From Lineus longissimus (Eukaryota; Nemertea; Pilidiophora; Heteronemertea; Lineidae), in the NCBI RefSeq assembly GCF_910592395.1, contig NC_088326.1, positions 3,479,001 through 3,543,000 on the forward strand: a stretch of 64,000 nucleotides of DNA. Direction: 5' to 3'. Each line of letters opens with the position of its first letter. Position 1 is the first letter of the stretch. Positions 35,554 through 45,193 of the stretch are shown piece after piece. Below the pieces are notes generated by a model, which was given only the letters and a program-made list of their open reading frames with translations, made no database searches and had not been told where the DNA came from. A program made the position numbers and the translations under genes.

Positions 35554-35945
35554 CCATGGATTGATCTGTGATGGGAATCTCCATCAGTAGATCATGGATG
35601 GAAACTCATGGTCGTATCTACCATAGAACCATGGATAGATTTATAATGGACTTGGTTATCGAAGATTTGGCAGGTCATCATTTATTTTAGAATTGGCGAA
35701 TTCTTTTATTTTCAAAAAATCTAAAGACTGATACTCAAAAGAGTTTGTACTTCACTGCTTATGTGCATTTACCGTTTTTTTATCTTTGATGGAATCAACA
35801 TCATGGATGTACCATGGACCATGATAGAATCCATAATGGCCCATCATAGACTCTATGATAGAATCCCAGTGTAAAACTTGGTTTGTCATGATCATCGTAG
35901 ATCCATCCATACATGGGCCCATCAATATTTTATGATGGAAACTTT
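35540..35945. repeat. ATGG/CCAT-rich imperfect inverted repeats
   Basis: Dense with short palindromic blocks such as ctaccatggaccatccatgg, ctaccatagaaccatggata, gtaccatggaccatgataga and atcatagactctatgatag. This looks like a decayed foldback element next to, or inserted into, the LINE fragment. Boundaries uncertain. Confidence 0.4.
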
Positions 35946-36264
35946 TGCTGTGGTGTCGAGATTCTGTTCGTGTGCAATGTTAAGCTGTGATTGTTGGCAT
36001 AGAAACCGAGGCCCTGTCCCAATTTTACAACCTGCCACAACCTGCAACAAAAGACGACATATTTATGTCAAAATGCTCACAATTTCATTTTTGAGTTTGA
36101 AAAGTGTTTTCATACAATCTTCCTGCCAAAAGTCAGAGTGACCTAAAAAACACAATATACACAACAAAGAACTGATCATATATTCACTGCCAGTCCACCC
36201 ACTTCTTCAAGCATCCTGCTGGACAACCTTTCATATACTGATACACATTGTACAAGTTCCTTTG
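35946..36264. other. No gene recognised
   Basis: Nothing supported. Confidence 0.5.
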
Positions 36265-36440
36265 AAGCACTATTGCATGAAATTTGAAAGTTCAGATTTT
36301 AGAACGAGGTTTCAAAAGGTAAACTTTATATGATCAGAATGTTGTGTGCAAGGGCCACTGTGCTCACCTAGAGAGAGTTCATTTTAGGCATTGTTGCACG
36401 ACATCTGAAAGCTCAGATCTTCAAATGAGGTTTCAAAAGG
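36265..36440 (+). repeat. Two-copy diverged duplication, ~119 bp period
   Basis: gcactattgcatgaaatttgaaag...gaggtttcaaaagg (36267) recurs as gcattgttgcacgacatctgaaag...gaggtttcaaaaggg (36386). Between them is caagggccactgtgctcacc, an echo of the left end of the 1.17 kb repeat. Confidence 0.6.
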
Positions 36441-36603
36441 GTTATGTGGAACAAAATATACAGGTTTGAGGTTCAGGGCAGTACAGCTGACTCATCAAAG
36501 GACACAATGAATATGATTTACACCTCATGAATCTGAATAGGCATCCATGGTGGACATCCTGCTTGGGATGCTGTATGCAAATTCTGACCTGGGTGAGTTC
36601 TAG

Positions 36604-36768
36604 TACAGTGAAACCTCCCTTAGCAGACACCTTTCGGTTAACGACACCCTCTCTATTAAGGACACTAGTTTTGGTCCCAAATTGGTTGTTTCCATTCAAT
36701 TCGACCTCTCTATTAAGGACTGCACTTGTCAGTCCCAAGGGTGTCCTCAACCGAGACGTTCTACTGTA
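36604..36768 (+). mobile_element. MITE family A, copy (first of a pair)
   Basis: Starts TACAGTGAAACCTCCC and ends gacgttctactgTA. Same orientation as its neighbour 20 bp downstream. Confidence 0.75.
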
Positions 36769-36788
36769 TAAATTCTTACCTTGTCGAG

Positions 36789-36952
36789 TTCAGTGGAACC
36801 TCCCTAAGCAGACCCCTCTCTATCAAGGACACTTGCTTTTGTCCCAAATTTGCTGTTTCCATTCAATTTGGCCACTCTGTAATCAGGAACCTCCCTGTTA
36901 GGGACACCATTCGTCAGTCCCAGGGTGTCATTATAAGGGAATTTTTACTGTA
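36789..36952 (+). mobile_element. MITE family A, copy (second of a pair)
   Basis: Starts TTCAGTGGAACCTCCC and ends atttttactgTA. More diverged than the first, so the two are independent insertions rather than a tandem duplication. Confidence 0.7.
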
Positions 36953-37863
36953 GTACTTTCACAGGTGCGTTTCAAAAAATGAAATTCAAATTCTGCCTGA
37001 ACTAAGATATTCCATTGATAACTGTAAAAAAACATTTAAACTAAAGTCATTAAAAACTGCATCTGCACATAGAATTGAATAGTACATTATCATAGAGCAG
37101 ACATCAAATTGCATCTGGTATGGTACTGAATAGTAAATTATAATGGAACAGACATCAACATTTTAACCCACTAGAGACCGACAACAAAAACAAGACTCCG
37201 TGTCGAGAGATTCAACTGAACACTTAAAAAGCTGTTTTCAGATTTCTCACAAGAGAAATGCACCATTTTTCTCTGATGAACAAATTTGATTTTAAAAATG
37301 TATGGTTTTAGTTTCTATTCATTATTATTAGAAAATATTTTTGAATACATGTCTTCAAAATCAGCATTTAAGTGTTTGGTGTTAAAGCCGTTTTGAAAGC
37401 TGCCCCAAAGTTTATAGCTTTGAAACTCATCGCACTGAAGTGCACGGTGACCTTATAAAATAGTCCTTTGAGGTTCTGGTTAGGCTACCACTGTCTCCTT
37501 CTGTTGGTTGAGATGGTAACTAAAGTGATGCTCACAAATTGAATACTGTATCTCTACCACTAAAAGTTTGTGTAACATTTTGGCTACTGTAGTCATTTCA
37601 ACAACGTAAATTCATTCAATATTACAATAGTTTTTGTTCATCTCCGCAGTCAAGAAATTAACACGTCAATATTTACTCAACACTGAAGATAATTGAAAAG
37701 TCAAGTGACAAACATCATCTGCTCATTATTAGATGGAGGATGCAAAATCAATTGCTTTATATTACAAGGAGACTCATTGCGTACATCCTGAACTTCAGTG
37801 CAACACTTGGCGCTGATGACTGAGCTTATGTAGTGTGTGCAAGGGGTGGAGCATACAACTGAC
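36953..37863. other. No gene recognised
   Basis: Contains a local near-repeat (ttgaatagtacattat / ctgaatagtaaattat near 37076 and 37127). No gene seen. Confidence 0.5.
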
Positions 37864-38258
37864 TCTGATATTCGAGGGTGCATCACCTAGTGATGCCAAA
37901 CCAAAACTAGTATCTGGCTACCACTGGCTACCAGGCAATAGGGCCAGGGTTCGATCCGGCGGGGACCCAAGATTGTATTTGTGCATGAACACCGGCTCAG
38001 CTTTCAAGGAACTTCCTGGCTCTTCACAGATAAGTCCTTCAAATGAGACATTACCCATGATCCTTGTGTCTAGTGTCTGTGCCAGGCAAAGCACAAGACC
38101 CACCAAGTGAGAACCATCAGTAGCAGTAGAAAAACTCTACCTTTGGCCAAAGACAGAGTCACTCGGCAAATAAACTAACTTGTGCCCAACAAGACTGGCA
38201 CATATAGACGTTTGCCTTGCCTTGGATGAGGAATACTTCCTGGAGAATATTACCCTTC
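37864..38258 (+). mobile_element. tRNA-derived SINE, family 2, copy 2 (5' part, interrupted)
   Basis: Matches the SINE at 21890: ggctaccaggcaatagggcc then agggttcgatccgg (a good B box), aacttcctggctcttcacag, caccaagtgagaaccat, agacagagtcact, ggaatacttcctggagaat. It is interrupted at 38258 by the TRIM; the 3' part resumes at 38648. Confidence 0.6.
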
Positions 38259-38377
38259 TGTAGTAGTGGCATCATTCCTACTAGCCCAGGCTAGGGGGAA
38301 ATTCCCTTTAGCTCAGTCGGTAGAGTGATGGCCTTATAAGTGAGAGGTCCCGGGTTCAATGTTTTTCCTCTGTTACA
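38259..38377 (+). repeat. 5' LTR of the TRIM (18 bp deletion)
   Basis: 119 bp, starting tgtagtagtggcatcattcc and ending cctctgttaca. It differs from the 3' LTR by a few substitutions and an 18 bp deletion that removes the 3' half of the T-arm of the tRNA-like region (after gggttcaat). The LTR divergence implies the element is not brand new. Confidence 0.8.
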
Positions 38378-38379
38378 TT

Positions 38380-38394
38380 TGGCGCCCAACGTGG
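38380..38394 (+). promoter_or_regulatory. Primer-binding site for tRNA-Lys
   Basis: TGGCGCCCAACGTGG is a perfect 15-base complement of the 3' end of the tRNA-Lys (CUU type) that primes several retroviruses and LTR elements. It lies two bases after the LTR's terminal CA, exactly where a PBS belongs. Confidence 0.8.
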
Positions 38395-38496
38395 TAAAAG
38401 GGTACTAATAATTTGTTTAGATGCTGGTGTGTCTTTGGAATATGAATTAACCCTTTGTATCACGGAAGAACCCGGTTGTGAGGACACAACTTTCCC

Positions 38497-38510
38497 GAAC
38501 AGGGGGAGTA
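38497..38510 (+). promoter_or_regulatory. Polypurine-like tract of the TRIM
   Basis: gaacagggggagta abuts the 3' LTR; mainly purines, in the position expected for plus-strand priming. Confidence 0.6.
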
Positions 38511-38647
38511 TGTAGTGGTGGCATCATTCCTACTAGCCCGGGCTAGAGGGAAATTCCCTTTAGCTCAGTTGGTAGAGTGATGGCCTTATAAGCGAGAGGT
38601 CCCGGGTTCAATCCCCGGTTGGACCTTGATGTTTTTCCTCTGTTACA
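38511..38647 (+). repeat. 3' LTR of the TRIM (full length)
   Basis: 137 bp, TG...CA. Contains a perfect 14 bp palindrome ctagcccgggctag near its start, a short spacer, and then the tRNA-like region followed by tgtttttcctctgttaca. Confidence 0.8.
38554..38625 (+). tRNA. tRNA-like sequence inside the 3' LTR (probably not a functional tRNA)
   Basis: A box tagctcagttgg (38561-38572) and B box ggttcaatcc (38605-38614) are at tRNA spacing; the D and T stems pair, and the anticodon loop reads cttataa (TAT at 34-36, Ile-like). The acceptor arm (ttccctt with ttggacc) and part of the anticodon stem do not pair, so I read it as a tRNA-derived promoter module rather than a tRNA gene. It could start pol III transcripts within the LTR. 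Confidence 0.5.
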
Positions 38648-38690
38648 CTTCCAAGTGCAGAGAAACGCTGAAGAAGAAGAATAACAAGAT
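38648..38690 (+). mobile_element. tRNA-derived SINE, family 2, copy 2 (3' part)
   Basis: The text after the TRIM (cttccaagtgcagagaaacg) continues the SINE: compare cacctccaactgcagagcac in copy 1 (22231 onward). The CTTC at the junction is the target-site duplication. Confidence 0.6.
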
Positions 38691-39471
38691 ATTGATGTCG
38701 CAAAGAAGATACAGAATTACAAAGAATTATGTTAAAGTCTTTTATTATTTCCTTCTTGAGACTCGTACAGAATAGTGATGCCGGTGAAATTCTACACTCT
38801 AATTATGACTGGGTCTGTCTACGTGAAGTGTGTCATGTGTTTATAAATCCACTCATTGCCAGACAAGTTTGTCTTCGACGACCGGGGCCAATACCACCCT
38901 GCCATCTATTGTTAGTTGGGTGCAACCATCTGCTATCGCCCTGCCTCAATCCTCCATGGAGGCAAACACACCAGGGGGCTTCCTGAGGCTAGCTGCAAGG
39001 CAATACACTCCCCTACCCTCGGTAATCATACACTTCTAAGGGGTACTAACCGAAAATGGGTGAAGAAGGGTGTTGTAGATGGGTGTTGCCAGAATTTCTA
39101 GAGGAGAGGTCATATGCCCAAGGAAAGAGTATTTCCCAAAAGGGATTTTAGCAGTCAATTTTAAAGATGCGGTTCACTCAGGGTTTTCATGATCAAATTC
39201 AAATATTTTTTCTCAAGAGGGAGTTTGTTTACACCGCCCGCTGCCTTGGCTATGCCTCTGCTGCCACCTTTATCATCGAACGTCTGACCTCCCCTGCTCC
39301 AACTTGAGAATTAAATGATAGCGGATAGAATGGCTTATTACGAGTTTTATGTACTCCCAATGTTTATTCTGCAAACACCAAGTGTTGCAAGAGAAAACAA
39401 ACGGTGCTACTCACTGTTCTATTAAAACTAGCCGTGATAGCGGGCACTAGTAAATAATACCCCTTATCATA
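38691..39471. other. No gene recognised
   Basis: Several overlapping ORFs of 60-85 codons on the plus strand near 38729-39100; none shows a domain. Not called. Confidence 0.5.
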
Positions 39472-39684
39472 TTAAAGGGGGATTATAGGCAGAAGCAGAG
39501 GGGCTAATTTGGCCATTTTCAAGTGACTAGAATACACATTAAGGGCCCTTGGTCATGTCAAGACTCGGCACTAAATATATTCCTCGTGAATCATTTCGAC
39601 GTACTGTGAGATGTGAGACCCATATTGGTGCCTTCGTGTAACTTTATCTTGCCTGCCTAGCTGCTGCCTATATTGTCCCTTTAA
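39472..39684 (+). mobile_element. TTAA family E element, complete copy
   Basis: 213 bp between TTAA sites with inverted ends TTAAAGGGGGATTATAGGCA and, inward from the right, TTAAAGGGACAATATAGGCA. Interior phrases cagaggggctaatttgg, gaatcatttcgacgtactgt and gagatgtgagacc recur at 59126 and, more diverged, at 54412. Confidence 0.75.
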
Positions 39685-39944
39685 TGTGATACAATATGGG
39701 TCATGATACATGTTTTTCTTTTGCATAAGCATGCGCCGGGGAATGCAGACGATATTTGAATTGGGTAGGATGCGGTGAGAGTGTTTATTTCGTAAACATG
39801 GACGTCTGATGAAGCATCAACCCGAAACATTTGAAAGGTGTAGTTTCCTTCTTGCTGCAGAGAACTTATATTTCCCATTTACCAGGGATTTTAATGGTTC
39901 TTCATTTTTTTGCTTCTTTTGTAAAATTATTTGAGATATATCAT
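39685..39944. other. No gene recognised
   Basis: Nothing supported. Confidence 0.5.
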
Positions 39945-40195
39945 GGGGCAGCAGTAGCACAGTGGAAGAGAGTCGGCCTCATGATGAAGAGGTCGTGGGT
40001 TCGACTCCCAGCTGAGTCACTGCTTGGTTCCCCTACTGGTATAGTTCAAGTGGGTGCCTTCTGGTTGCTGCTTGAAACCCCTGATTGATTTCTGTGGAGA
40101 TCGGGGTTCACTGCCGGAGTTCACTGCTTGCTACCCAATAATATGGTATCCCAAAAGCGCTTTCAGGGAAACATGGAAAAGTGCCATATAAGAAC
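39945..40195 (+). mobile_element. tRNA-derived SINE, family 1, copy 2
   Basis: Head ggggcagcagtagcacagtgg (A box) with gggttcgactcccag (B box), body gtgccttctggttgctgctt, and tail aaaagcgctttcagggaaac then atggaaaagtgccatataag, clearly the same tail type as the LINE 3' end at 35283. A TTAA family B element sits directly at its 3' end. Confidence 0.8.
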
Positions 40196-40531
40196 TTAAA
40201 GTGATACTATGCTGTGATTTACAACTTTGCGGAAATACGTCCGTTTTTAATTGTTGATCACAAATGTAAAGCTCAAATTTTCCATTTTTGATTAGATTTA
40301 TTATGAAATCGCTGAATGTGAACCACCGCGACCGCGAAAAAGGTTCCTGTTGTGACGTCATCAACGAAAACGGCATAGAAGCGAGCCGTCCGGGCGGGAT
40401 TAAACCATCAATTTCTAGAAAATGTGCATTTCGATTCGAAAACCTTACCGATTTATGAGAAAGTGACGTAGTCATTTGTCAAAAACAGCTAAAACATTAT
40501 ATGGTGAAATTTGACACGAGTTACCCTTTAA
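40196..40531 (+). mobile_element. TTAA family B element, copy 2
   Basis: 336 bp, TTAAAGTGATACTATG ... CGAGTTACCCTTTAA, almost the same as 10832-11191 apart from a 24 bp gap around cgaaaacggcat. TTAA at both ends. Inserted at the tail of the SINE. Confidence 0.75.
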
Positions 40532-40980
40532 TATTATTATCATTATCATTGCTGTACCCAATAAACCATGTATATTTTGAAAGCTAATTACCAAGGCATG
40601 AAGACATAAACACAATAGTATCCAGAAAGAAAAGTAAACAGTAGATGTAGCAGTATGGAATATGTTTGTAAACATGTTGAGCTTACTTGCAAAAGATATT
40701 ATCTGTTGGTTCATTGTTTCCGTATTCAGTTCAAATAATTTGTCAGGATCTTGGGACCCATATCGGGACATGTTGCCATACGTTACCATAGCAACATGTG
40801 TATTAAAGACCAGGGTGATACTAAATTCAGCCTTAAAGAATAACAAGTGTGGTTTTACCGTTGACAATGGTCGCCCAATGTGTTTGCGGGATGGAAAAAA
40901 CATTAGTCAGTCATGGTCTAATGCCGAGTGTTGTTTCATGTGGCCCGCAGGAAATTGACAACACGGCCATAGCGCAGTAA
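40532..40980. other. No gene recognised
   Basis: Overlapping ORFs on both strands (40472-40958) without recognisable domains. Confidence 0.45.
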
Positions 40981-41221
40981 TTAAAGGGGTACGCCGTTCG
41001 TAATTACTTGTGGTCCAGTTGAATAGAAATCCACTAATACACAATGCCGTTGGGCAGTTATTAAGAATACAAATTTGTTTCAACTTGGTATTCATAGTAT
41101 TTGTATATCAGTCTACACAACGGCAATGTTGAAATTTATATTTAGGAGGCATTTCTGCAATTGGTCGTTTTTAAATTCAATTACAAATTCAAACTTTTTA
41201 ACGAACAGCGTAGACCTTTAA
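40981..41221 (+). mobile_element. TTAA family D element, complete copy
   Basis: 241 bp between TTAA sites. Left end TTAAAGGGGTACGCCGTTCG and right end, inward, TTAAAGGTCTACGCTGTTCG form inverted repeats. Contains the unoccupied site catagTAtttgtatatc that is split by a MITE in the 28.5 kb copy. Confidence 0.75.
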
Positions 41222-41234
41222 AGGAATTTCAACC

Positions 41235-41300
41235 TCCTCAACCGAGATGGTGTCCTGGTGAAAGAAGTGTCCATTACGGGAGGTTCTGCTGAATTTCCCT
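41235..41300 (+). repeat. MITE family A fragment
   Basis: The text aagaagtgtccattacggga then ggttctgctg is a decayed right end of family A. Confidence 0.5.
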
Positions 41301-42859
41301 TTGTGCAATGCAGTAAACTGTACGATTTTTCACACTGTTTCATTTTAACGATCACGAAAATTTCTTTAATACAAAATTTTCACAATTTTTTTTGACGGAT
41401 TGTAAATTCACTCCAGTTTTTCCAATCAACATTTCTTTTGTGACTTTCACTTTCAAGAATATCGGATTTTGCAAAATAAAACTTTTGTGAAAATATAGCA
41501 GTTTACAGTATAAGGAATCTACTGCACACCATCACGGCCGTGGCTTTCGCGTTGATGCACCAACATGCCCAAACATGCCCCAAGATGCTACTTTCAATGG
41601 ACCAATCACCATAAATCATCTCGACTGACGCCCGAACAACATACCCCGAGGATATAATTCATCTTTATCATCCTGACACCAGTGGTTTTCAATATACTCC
41701 GCCTCTTGATTTCGTATATGTTATAGGAGTATCAAAAACCTGAATCCCAGGATAATCTTTTGGGAAGATAGTTCTATGGTGTGTGTCTCCTCTGATAGTA
41801 TAGTGCACCAGGCAATGTAAACCCTTTACCCCCTCCACTCACTCGGGTCAACACCCACGTTTTTCCAATTGTCAACTCCCTGTTGAGATGAAAAATAAGG
41901 CTCTGCCTCAAATACCTATCGACCCTACATCTTTTTTTAAAAACTGAAAAAAGTAAATGTAAGGAAAATGCTGTGAACAGCTCACGATTTCATGTCAAGT
42001 CCTGGGTGAACTTAACAATAAAATCCTGACTATAGAAAGAAATGTTAAGTGTCAAGGACCTAACGAGGGGTGGGGGCAGGAAGCGGGGGGGGGGGGGGGG
42101 GGGGCGGGGGGTATATTGGACACTGCATAAGAAAATATGAAAAAGACAAATCCTGAGTTGCATAAAGAATTCATTCATATCATTGGAGAACTTTTTTAAT
42201 TTTGAGATTATTTCCCCTTTTTTTCAGTTTCAACTCAATAGTCATGACTGCATCAGTTAATCCCCTAATAAAGGTCACCAGCTAGTCACAGCTGGACCTA
42301 AAGTCACTATATCCAATAATCCCCATACTGCCGGCCATGCATTTCAAGTAATTGACAAGACTAGGCGGTATCTTTGATGCATAGCCGGAGATGAAGATTC
42401 AGCATCCGTACAGTCAAGCAGGTGATTCAGAACTCAACTATTTACCGCTAGTGAAACCAAGCATCCTGCAGTACCATCATACTGTTTATATGACTGTACA
42501 GAGTAGGCCGGGATACTGAGAGACTCTAACAAATGATAGCCTAGTTTTTGCGATAAGAGATAACCTATTGTCATTGCGTATCTGCTTTCTACACTAGAAG
42601 ACTGTTTGCCATATTTTCAGGATAATATTCATAGCGGATACAAGCATTGGACCTCGTGCCAGGACCAGGTAGGACCGATTCCTTTGTTCCTTTGGTCTTT
42701 GTCTCAAAGGTTTTTTATTTTTGTTGTGTCTGATGCTGTTTTACTCCAGTTTTAGGTTTTTCATTGCGGATAAAGCGATGACTCGAAATTGTTATTATTG
42801 ATTCCTATCCCTTGTGTTATAATTGTGTTAAAATTCCAGTGTGAAAACAATTGTTGTTG
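41301..42859. other. No gene recognised; long G-run
   Basis: Contains a G-run of about 20 followed by CGGGGGG (42084-42111) that could form a G-quadruplex, and otherwise nothing I can support. Confidence 0.5.
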
Positions 42860-43205
42860 ATATGGCTTCCCAGTGTTATAACTTGTTGTAGTTATTGTTT
42901 ATTGTTTCCTAGTGTTGTAATTAAAACTTGGTTCCCAATGTTATAATCAACCGTTGTGGCATTGGTTCCCAGCTTTATGATCGACAATTGTGTCATTGCT
43001 CCCCAATGCTATAATCAATAATTTGGGATTGGTTCCCAATGTTATAATAAACCATTGTGGCATTCGTTCCCAATGCTATAATCAATAATTTGGCATTGGT
43101 ACCCAATGTTATAATCAACAAATATGGCATTGGTACCCAATGTTATAATCAACAATTGTGGCATTGGTACCCAATGTTATAATTCGTGCCATAGAATCTC
43201 AAAGT
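42860..43205 (+). repeat. Minisatellite, ~34-36 bp units
   Basis: About ten units of ttcccaatgttataatcaac then aattgtggcattgg. Left units are diverged; right units (from about 43020) are more uniform and have ggtacccaatg in place of ggttcccaatg. Confidence 0.85.
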
Positions 43206-43394
43206 TATAATCAACAACAGACATTTTTTTCTTTAAATATCTCAGAGAAGGAAACAGGGAAAATATAGAATTTGATTTTGATTTTATTTCCTTCTCTTCC
43301 CATTACCTTGGTGGCAAACTGAATACTCTGTAACCAAGCCATGGAAAAAAATTCTACCTAAAGGAATGGGCAACTCCTCCCCATCCAAAAGAAA

Positions 43395-43660
43395 TTAACT
43401 GAGTGTGTATCTGCAGCATGGGTAGTGTTTGGAAACACTGGACATCCACAGCTGGAACCTGACCAGGTTAATCTTGTCTGAATCAGCAAACATTCTACCA
43501 TAGTTCACCAGGAATTCCTCTCCTCTTCCTGATGATAAAGGAAGATGTGCTGATGATGATGATGCATGCTTTTTGAGTGGGCCTCCTGCCACTAACCGCA
43601 GATCGATGAGGTCAGCATTTCTTGGATACTGAGGTGTAAGAGTGGATTCGAAGCATGCAT
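43395..43660 (-). other. Coding-like ORF, possible exon
   Basis: On the minus strand, after a good acceptor-like tract (ccactcttacacctcag), the frame reads YPRNADLIDLRLVAGGPLKK, then a Ser-rich stretch, then EEFLVNYGRMFADSDKINLV and on to a stop at 43395. Composition is protein-like, but I recognise no domain and see no neighbouring exon. It may be an exon, a pseudogene or chance. Confidence 0.25.
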
Positions 43661-43789
43661 GAGTTATAGGAAACATTAAGAACCTCACCTAATATCAGAA
43701 AATGCTGCCATAAATCATCACGAATGGTTCTCTGTCTTCTGATGAAGATAGATTTGTGAATGGGCCTAACCACATTAAAGGGGGATGCC

Positions 43790-43968
43790 TTAGGCCGAAG
43801 TTACATAGACCTCATTCGTTCATTTCCCAGGACTCATTTTCCCCTTTTGCTTTCGTTCCCCTGTAAAAGCACGGCCTTGTGGCGTGCATTCACCGAGGAA
43901 TGAAAGAAAAACCCGGAAAGTGACTCGTGGTAAATGAACGAATGAGGCCTATGTAACTTCGGCCTTAA
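43790..43968 (+). mobile_element. Foldback (hairpin) MITE, ~179 bp
   Basis: Arms of about 85 bases are inverted copies: ttaggccgaagttacataga...cattcgttcattt at the left, and the same inverted at the right up to ggccttaa. The outer 36 bases differ at about two positions; the inner arms are more diverged. The whole element folds into one hairpin. Confidence 0.8.
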
Positions 43969-44237
43969 GTTTATTTTGTGTGCACTGTCCGTAATTTTGG
44001 ATGAATTTGAATGGATTTTGGGGGCATTTTTGGGAGGTTTTCGTGGTCTTGTCTGCCGGATCAATTCACTTTAAGCGTATATGATAAAGTGTAGCACCGC
44101 AATCGCTAGTACTATGCCAAAGAATACGCTTCACTTGACAAATCTATAGTCTGCCAACATCGTGGAGTGGTTGGAACAGACGTGTTCTGAATCAGGACAG
44201 GGAAATACCAATGTTCTTATCGAAACTTGATGGTCAA

Positions 44238-44367
44238 GACACTGGGTGATATGAATAAAGACTAGCAAATGCTTTTATCTAAAACTCCATGTACATTTAC
44301 ACTAGGCCTTTTTGTACAAAATTGAAGTAAAAGCATTTGCTGGTCTTTATTCATATCACCCAATGTC
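44238..44367 (+). mobile_element. Foldback (hairpin) MITE, 130 bp
   Basis: Left arm gacactgggtgatatgaata then aagactagcaaatgctttta is repeated inverted at the right with two or three changes; the loop is about 50 bases. It lies 270 bp from the previous foldback but is a different family. Confidence 0.8.
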
Positions 44368-44603
44368 TGTATTCAGTTACAGAATGGTTGTTGTTCTTTT
44401 GAATAATTTCCCCGCATTTTCTTGAAAACATCTATTATTAGTAAATTTATGAACTAGACTTTGCAATGGAATATAAAGAGACTTGCCAAAGGCCTACAGC
44501 AAACATATCCCCAGATTGCCCAGTGTTGACAAATTGATGATATTAATTCAATAATCACTTTAAAATCTAGTGCATTGGCCCAGATATTTGTTTACTTAAT
44601 ATA

Positions 44604-44785
44604 TACAGTAGAACCTCACTATCAAGGACACCCTCGGGACTGACAAGTGCTGTCCTTAAAAGAGAGGTTTCCTGATTATAGAGGTCAAACTGAATGGAAA
44701 CAACCAACTCGGGACAAAACTTAGAGTCTTAATTAGAGAGGGTGTCCTTAATAGAGAGGTGTCCACTAAGGAAGGTTCCACTCTC
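44604..44785 (-). mobile_element. MITE family A, copy
   Basis: Starts TACAGTAGAACCTCAC, ends ggttccactctca (last bases mutated). Confidence 0.7.
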
Positions 44786-44854
44786 AACATACACCTTTTT
44801 TATTACCTTTTGTGTAGACCTACATACAAATACCAATTTTCAGCAAATTAGTAA

Positions 44855-44940
44855 GCATAATAATTGCACTACGGCATTGTGTACAACTGCACTTCCTTTT
44901 TCCTGGACAACCAGTAATTACGAATGGCGTACCCCTTCAA
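44855..44940 (-). repeat. TTAA family D fragment
   Basis: The inverted sequence begins ttgaaggggtacgccattcg and includes ttacaca-type text matching family D; the terminal TTAA is mutated to TTGAA. Confidence 0.5.
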
Positions 44941-45119
44941 AAACTAGAGCATTACTGAGATAGCTCCACCGCCTTGGATTTTATCAGTGGGCATTGGCAC
45001 TGGAGTAATTGACATATATTTAGTCAAAACTAGAGGACTCCCTGGTATAATACAGGTGTGCAGGAGACCTTGTATAATATAAGTGTGCAGGAGACGTTCG
45101 CACTACAAAGCATACAGGT

Positions 45120-45193
45120 GACCAAGAGGAACAACTGAATACTGCGGTTAGATTCTGCAAGCTGCAGCAGAAATATTTTCAATATTTCCAAAG
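45120..45193 (+). other. Candidate 5' noncoding exon of UGT gene 1
   Basis: Ends ...tatttccaaag followed by the splice donor GTAAGA (45194-45199). The sequence from about 45120 to 45300 is homologous to 49085-49260 upstream of UGT gene 2, where the donor is GTACGA. Conservation of this block and its donor in both duplicates is why I read it as an untranslated first exon, spliced to the acceptor at 46921. The transcription start is not identified. Confidence 0.4.

Larger units (their letters stand above)
38259..38647 (+). mobile_element. Miniature LTR retroelement (TRIM) with a tRNA-like sequence in its LTR
   Basis: 389 bp total: 5' LTR 38259-38377, internal region 38378-38510 (133 bp, non-coding), 3' LTR 38511-38647. 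The LTRs begin TG and end CA. Two bases after the 5' LTR is a 15-base match to the tRNA-Lys primer-binding site, and a purine-rich tract (gaacagggggagta) directly precedes the 3' LTR. A 4 bp CTTC duplication flanks the element. The LTR carries tRNA-type A and B boxes. The small size and lack of gag/pol define a TRIM that needs help in trans. LTRs carrying a pol III gene-like sequence are known in Cassandra TRIMs (5S rRNA); a tRNA-like one is unusual as far as I know. Confidence 0.8.

Noticed and set aside
38299-38377. Two genuine tRNA genes at 38.3 and 38.55 kb
   Set aside because: Acceptor stems do not pair, one copy lacks the 3' T-arm, and both sit at identical positions in LTR-like repeats with PBS and PPT.
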